From the NCBI RefSeq assembly GCF_000520495.1, contig NZ_KI914666.1, positions 79,239 to 129,991 of the forward strand: a DNA stretch of 50,753 bases, read 5' to 3'. Shown one piece after another: positions 47,220 to 50,753 of this stretch. The translations under genes were made by a program, and so were the position numbers. Source of the DNA: Arthrobacter sp. H14. Lineage in GTDB: Bacteria; Actinomycetota; Actinomycetes; Actinomycetales; Micrococcaceae. Under the pieces are notes generated by a model that was given only the letters and a program-made list of their open reading frames with translations, made no database searches and was not told the origin of the DNA. How positions within the stretch are numbered: position 1 is the stretch's first letter; each line of letters opens with the position of its first letter.

Positions 47220-47276
47220 CGCGCGCCTATGGTCATGGGGAATGGTCAGTTAGTTCCGCCGGGATAGTCAGCATGC

Positions 47277-47282
47277 TTAGAT
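47277..47282 (+). promoter_or_regulatory. Candidate -10 hexamer TTAGAT of the PKS operon
   Basis: TTAGAT ends six bases before ATG 47289, and no Shine-Dalgarno sequence is seen. It is a weaker -10 than the others but shares their spacing. Confidence 0.35.
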
Positions 47283-47288
47283 GAATAC

Positions 47289-48431
47289 ATGTCGGTTTTC
47301 CTGCGTGCCATTGAAACTTCCTTGCCGCCCACCGTGCTGGAGCAGTCAGCAACGAGGGACCGCTTCGCCTCCCAGCCGGGAATAACCCGGCTGGGAGGGC
47401 GGCTTCTGCACGCGGCCTTCGACCAGTCGGGGATCGACCGTCGCTACACGGTCATAGAGGGGTTGGATGCTGCCGACGACGACGGCAACGCCTCGGACTT
47501 CTACGAACCTGGCGAGGGGCGGCTCCTTATGCCCGGCACACGGGTGCGCAACGAGCTTTACATCGAAGCGGCGACCAAACTCTATGTCGACGCCGCTGCT
47601 AAGGTGCTGTCGGCGTCGGACGGGATAGAGCCGGAGGACATTACGCACGTTGTTACCGTCTCCTGCACCGGTTTTTACCAACCCGGACCGGATTACAAGA
47701 TCGTCCGGGCACTCGATCTGAATCCGCACGTGCAGCGCTACCATCTGGGCTTTATGGGCTGCTACGCATCCTTTCCTGCCTTGCGGGCGGCGAAGGCATT
47801 CTGCGAGGCCGAGCCCGACGCCGTAGTCCTCGTCGTCAGCGCCGAACTCTGTTCGCTGCATGTCCGTTCGTCGAACGACCCGGACCAGATTATTGCTTCT
47901 TCCGTATTCGGTGACGGCGCTGCGGCAGCTATCGTAACGGGACAGGAACCCGGGCCGGAGGCGACGGCGCTGCGGCTCGACCATTTCGAAACATCGCTGA
48001 CACCCGTCGGTGAAGATGACATGGCCTGGAAGATCGGCGATGAGGGCTTCGAAATGGTGTTGAGCAGTTATGTTCCCAAGATCATTGACGAGCACATCCG
48101 CGGTGCGCTGGAGCCGCTGTTGGCCCGTGAGCCCGAACTGGCAGAACGTCCGTATAAAGAGATCCAACGCTGGGCCATCCACCCCGGCGGCCGCAGCATC
48201 TTGGACAAGGTGGAATCCAAACTAGAGCTTCTCCCTGATCAGCTCACACCATCGCGGGAAACGCTGCGCCAATACGGGAACATGAGCAGTGCGACCATCC
48301 TGTTCGTGCTCAAGCACATCCTCGAAAGTTCTTCCACCGAATCGGAAGAGCGCGTCTGCGCCATGGCTTTTGGTCCAGGCTTGACGGTGGAAACAGCGTT
48401 GATGACCAAGGTATCGCCGGAGGCGCATTGA
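47289..48431 (+). CDS. Type III polyketide synthase
   Basis: A 380-residue thiolase-fold synthase. The catalytic triad is visible: Cys in LGFMGCYASFPALRAAKAF (about residue 158), His in WAIHPGGRSILDKVE, and Asn in YGNMSSATILFVLKH. The cyclisation-pocket loop GDGAAAAIVTG and the terminal AFGPGLTVETAL are typical. It condenses an acyl-CoA starter with malonyl units into an alkylresorcinol, alkylpyrone or similar phenol; which one cannot be read from sequence. The methyltransferase and monooxygenase genes that follow without a gap make a tailoring pathway likely. Confidence 0.93.
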   Translation: MSVFLRAIETSLPPTVLEQSATRDRFASQPGITRLGGRLLHAAFDQSGIDRRYTVIEGLDAADDDGNASDFYEPGEGRLLMPGTRVRNELYIEAATKLYVDAAAKVLSASDGIEPEDITHVVTVSCTGFYQPGPDYKIVRALDLNPHVQRYHLGFMGCYASFPALRAAKAFCEAEPDAVVLVVSAELCSLHVRSSNDPDQIIASSVFGDGAAAAIVTGQEPGPEATALRLDHFETSLTPVGEDDMAWKIGDEGFEMVLSSYVPKIIDEHIRGALEPLLAREPELAERPYKEIQRWAIHPGGRSILDKVESKLELLPDQLTPSRETLRQYGNMSSATILFVLKHILESSSTESEERVCAMAFGPGLTVETALMTKVSPEAH

Positions 48432-49171
48432 TGGCGCCTGCTCCGTGGCCTCCCCGGCTGGACCAACGGGTTATCAACGGGCAGGAGCGGATGGATGATC
48501 CCGCTGCAGACCCTGTAATGCTCAGCCGCACGTACCACCAGTTCAAATACGTCAATGCCGCGATCGCAGGCTGGCATCGGATCTACCGTTCCCGGATCCG
48601 GCCGGTGCTGCGCCGGGAACGGACCAACTCCATCGCCGATATCGGATCCGGCGGTGGAGACATCACGCGTGCCTTGGCTCACTGGGCACAGCGGGACGGC
48701 TTTCAGATCACCGTCCTTGGTGTCGATCCCGACGAGCGGGCGCACGCCTACGCCCTCGCACAACCCGCCGTCGACGGCGTTTCCTTCCGCACCGCCTATA
48801 GCCATGACCTGGTGCACGAGGGTGCGGCATTTGACATCGTCGTTTCCAACTTCATGCTGCACCACCTCACCAGCGTCGAGTTGCAGGCCCTGCTGGCCGA
48901 CAGCGAACGACTTTGCACGGCAAGGACCATCCACGCCGACATCGAGCGAAGCCGCTTGGCCTATGCATTGTTTTCGGCCGGAACTTCGCCGTTCTTCCAC
49001 AACTCGTTCATCCGTGAAGATGGCCTGACGTCAATTCGCCGCAGCTATACGCATTCTGAATTGACGGCGGAGGCACCGCAAGGCTGGCGTGTCGAGCTTC
49101 AAATCCCGTACCGGAATCTGCTGATTTTCGACGTCGGGCAGCGCCCCGGCGGCCCATCCGGAGACAGGTGA
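48431..49171 (+). CDS. Class I SAM-dependent methyltransferase in the PKS operon
   Basis: 246 residues from ATG 48431, whose A overlaps the PKS stop (TGATG), so translation is coupled. The SAM-binding motif I is SIADIGSGGGDITRALAHW; VLGVDPDERAHAYA is motif II; and FDIVVSNFMLHHL is the post-I/motif III region. A soluble UbiE/Coq-like methyltransferase, unlike the membrane ICMT-type enzyme of the Streptomyces srs pathway. Inferred to methylate the phenolic or quinone product. Confidence 0.88.
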   Translation: MAPAPWPPRLDQRVINGQERMDDPAADPVMLSRTYHQFKYVNAAIAGWHRIYRSRIRPVLRRERTNSIADIGSGGGDITRALAHWAQRDGFQITVLGVDPDERAHAYALAQPAVDGVSFRTAYSHDLVHEGAAFDIVVSNFMLHHLTSVELQALLADSERLCTARTIHADIERSRLAYALFSAGTSPFFHNSFIREDGLTSIRRSYTHSELTAEAPQGWRVELQIPYRNLLIFDVGQRPGGPSGDR

Positions 49172-49177
49172 CGGGAA

Positions 49178-50329
49178 GTGGCATCGAAGCTTCTGGATGC
49201 AGCGGTGGTCGGCGGAGGACCCGTCGGAGTCTATTTGGGAGCCCTGTTGGCCCACGGCGGACTCGATGTCCAGGTCCTGGAACGGCGGGCCGCTCCGGTG
49301 GGGCACTCCCGGGCAATCGGCATCCATCCGCCGGCACTGGAGTCGTTCGACCGCATCGGTGTCACCCCCTCCATCCTCGCCGAAGGCGTCAGAATCGACC
49401 GCGGATTCCTGCGAAGTGAGGGTCGTACTTTCGGCGGCTTGTCCTTCAACTCCGTATCTGACCGGCATCCCTATATAGTTTCGCTGCCGCAACACCGTAC
49501 CGAGTCACTGCTGGCCGCGCGGCTGGAGGCACTTCGTCCCGGTGCCTTACGCAGGGGAGTCGACGTCGAAGGGCTCAAGGATGAAGGTGGCTCCGTACGA
49601 CTGCGCGCGCATACCGCTTCCGGGACTGAAGAGGTAAGAGCCCGGATGGTTATCGGGGCCGACGGCGGCAACAGTTTTGTGCGCACCGCGGTGGGTATTG
49701 GCGTGCGTAGACACATGCACCGGGACACCTATTTGATGGGAGATTTCACCGATACCACGGAAGATGGCACCGCTGCCGTAATTTGGCTGGAGCCAGGCGG
49801 CGTCGTCGAATCGTTTCCCCTGCCAGGCCGATTGCGCCGCTGGGTGGTCCATCTGAACCGTCCAGCCCAGGAACCTACTGCCGAGGAACTTTCAGGCCTG
49901 ATCGAGGAGCGGACAGGAATTGCAGTGGATCCGGCGGGTAACACTATGATCAGTGGCTTCGGCGTACGGACCCAGTCCGCGGACCGGATGGTTGCGGCAC
50001 GAACAATCCTTGTTGGAGACGCGGCACACCAAGTCAGTCCCATCGGCGGGCAGGGGATGAACCTTGGCTGGCTCGATGCCGCCGCTTTGGCGCCCATCCT
50101 GATCCAAACCGCCCGGACTGGAGATACTGATGAGTCAGCCTTGGCACGCTTTGAACGGCGGCGGATGCGCTCTGCCGCTGTTGCGGCCAATATGGCCAGG
50201 ATCAATATGGCCATGGGCCGTCCCGTGAGCGGTTTTGGCCTTCGGGCCCGTGACCTGTTGCTTCAAGCCCTGCTGACGCGTCCCGTTCGCGGAGTTCTCG
50301 CCCGCGCGTACTCCATGCGATGGCTTTGA
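49178..50329 (+). CDS. FAD-dependent aromatic monooxygenase/oxidoreductase in the PKS operon
   Basis: A 383-residue flavoprotein. The Rossmann FAD motif VVGGGPVGVYLGALLAHGG is near the N-terminus, the DG motif is GADGGNSFVRTAVG, and the second FAD motif is LVGDAAHQVSPIGGQGMNLGW. This is the p-hydroxybenzoate-hydroxylase-like family. GTG 49178 lies 6 nt after the methyltransferase stop, behind GACGGGAA. In analogous srsABC-type operons the flavoprotein hydroxylates the ring to a hydroquinone; here that is inference. Confidence 0.88.
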   Translation: MASKLLDAAVVGGGPVGVYLGALLAHGGLDVQVLERRAAPVGHSRAIGIHPPALESFDRIGVTPSILAEGVRIDRGFLRSEGRTFGGLSFNSVSDRHPYIVSLPQHRTESLLAARLEALRPGALRRGVDVEGLKDEGGSVRLRAHTASGTEEVRARMVIGADGGNSFVRTAVGIGVRRHMHRDTYLMGDFTDTTEDGTAAVIWLEPGGVVESFPLPGRLRRWVVHLNRPAQEPTAEELSGLIEERTGIAVDPAGNTMISGFGVRTQSADRMVAARTILVGDAAHQVSPIGGQGMNLGWLDAAALAPILIQTARTGDTDESALARFERRRMRSAAVAANMARINMAMGRPVSGFGLRARDLLLQALLTRPVRGVLARAYSMRWL

Positions 50330-50488
50330 ACTTTCCCATCCTGAAGCCTCAGTTCCTCGAGCGGGTGGTCTTGTCCTCCACAGGGGCTGGGGTGGGGTTG
50401 GTTGTTCACATTGGTGGTTGGCCCATGGAGTGGTTGGGTTGGGGCCGGTAGTGTCGAATACATGTATTAGGTATCTGCTTAGCTGAAG
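50330..50488. other. Spacer before the transposase, G/T-rich, likely IS left end
   Basis: No gene is seen in this stretch. It is rich in GGGT/GGTT tracts (about 50385-50450), unlike the coding flanks, and contains the direct repeat TAGGTATCT/TAGTATCT near 50468-50496. The IS terminal repeat probably lies here, but with only one end in the window it cannot be defined. Confidence 0.35.
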
Positions 50489-50494
50489 TAGTAT
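50489..50494 (+). promoter_or_regulatory. -10 hexamer TAGTAT of the transposase gene
   Basis: TAGTAT ends six bases before ATG 50501, and no Shine-Dalgarno sequence is visible. Confidence 0.4.
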
Positions 50495-50500
50495 CTATTC

Positions 50501-50753
50501 ATGGAAGATCCGCAGCCAGCAACGCCGGTGGGCGGAGTCGATTATCCGGTGACCTTCGGGCAGTTTCAGGACTGGTTTTCCACCGATGAGGCCTGTTTGG
50601 ACTATTTGGCCAGACTGCGCTGGCCCGAAGGGTTCATCTGTCCCAAGTGTGGAAGTATCGACCATTGGCGCACGGGGGCCGGTCTGTGGATGTGCAAGGC
50701 CTGCACCCGTCGCACGTCAGTGACAGCTGGCACAATTTTCGCCCGGACCCGGA
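50501..50753 (+). mobile_element. IS1595-family transposase, 5' part (cut by the window end)
   Basis: 84 codons from ATG 50501 remain open at the window edge. The sequence shows FGQFQDWFSTDEACLDYL, then RWPEGFICPKCGS and WMCKACTRRTSVTAGTIF, which is the zinc ribbon (two CxxC pairs) and following segment of IS1595/ISXO2-like transposases. The catalytic domain lies outside the window, so intactness is unknown. It borders the PKS operon. Confidence 0.85.

Overview
The window is 50.7 kb of high-GC chromosome from an actinomycete. The evidence is a mycothiol-linked pair (S-(hydroxymethyl)mycothiol dehydrogenase and mycoredoxin), an nrdHIEF operon, an SOS-type dnaE2, a long bifunctional Rel, and a backbone whose order (thrS, HIT, pgsA, pdxS, pdxT, yebC, ruvCAB, yajC-secD-secF, rel, hisS, aspS) matches the one known from Mycobacterium and other Actinomycetota. 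A Micrococcaceae/Arthrobacter-like member is my best guess from protein similarity remembered by eye; this is inference, not a search result.

Layout. 0-4.6 kb: a LysR regulator divergent from a large secreted subtilase. 4.6-9.05 kb: a class Ib ribonucleotide reductase operon (nrdH-nrdI-nrdE-nrdF) behind a pair of NrdR-box-like motifs. 9.05-16 kb: single genes and small units (a decayed CapA-like remnant, thioesterase, lipoate-ligase-like protein, MBL hydrolase plus mycothiol dehydrogenase, DUF1684, mycoredoxin, SRAP peptidase, VOC protein, chorismate mutase). 15.8-19.6 kb: a LexA-box-preceded DUF6504-dnaE2 mutagenesis unit. 19.7-24.1 kb: thrS-HIT-pgsA-pdxS. 24.1-29.5 kb: an opposite-strand block (M3 peptidase and an asparagine synthetase fused to a CofE-like domain, with a DUF4262 gene between them) that separates pdxS from pdxT. 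29.6-39.6 kb: pdxT-yebC-ruvCAB-yajC-secDF-rel. 39.5-46.8 kb: a conserved hypothetical, a DUF349 protein, a 3' remnant of a cyclophilin gene, hisS, an APC permease and aspS. 46.8-50.3 kb: a GNAT gene and a tight type III polyketide synthase/methyltransferase/flavoprotein monooxygenase operon. The window ends inside an IS1595-type transposase gene.

Genes that work together: NrdH reduces NrdE, NrdI activates the NrdF metal centre, and all four are probably controlled by NrdR. The mycothiol dehydrogenase and its TAATG-coupled MBL hydrolase form one detoxification unit. PdxS and PdxT make the PLP synthase although their genes are about 5.6 kb apart. RuvABC act in Holliday-junction processing. YajC, SecD and SecF form the Sec accessory complex. 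The PKS, methyltransferase and monooxygenase look like a three-step phenolic-lipid or quinone pathway of unknown product.

Most notable observations: (1) the AsnB to CofE-like fusion at 26763-29498; (2) the recurrent layout of a -10 hexamer, exactly 6 nt, then the start codon, at seven genes, which suggests many leaderless transcripts; (3) clear decay at conserved loci (ppiB remnant, capA remnant, no patA/pimA after pgsA); (4) the compact PKS cassette next to an insertion sequence. I saw no tRNA, rRNA or CRISPR array.
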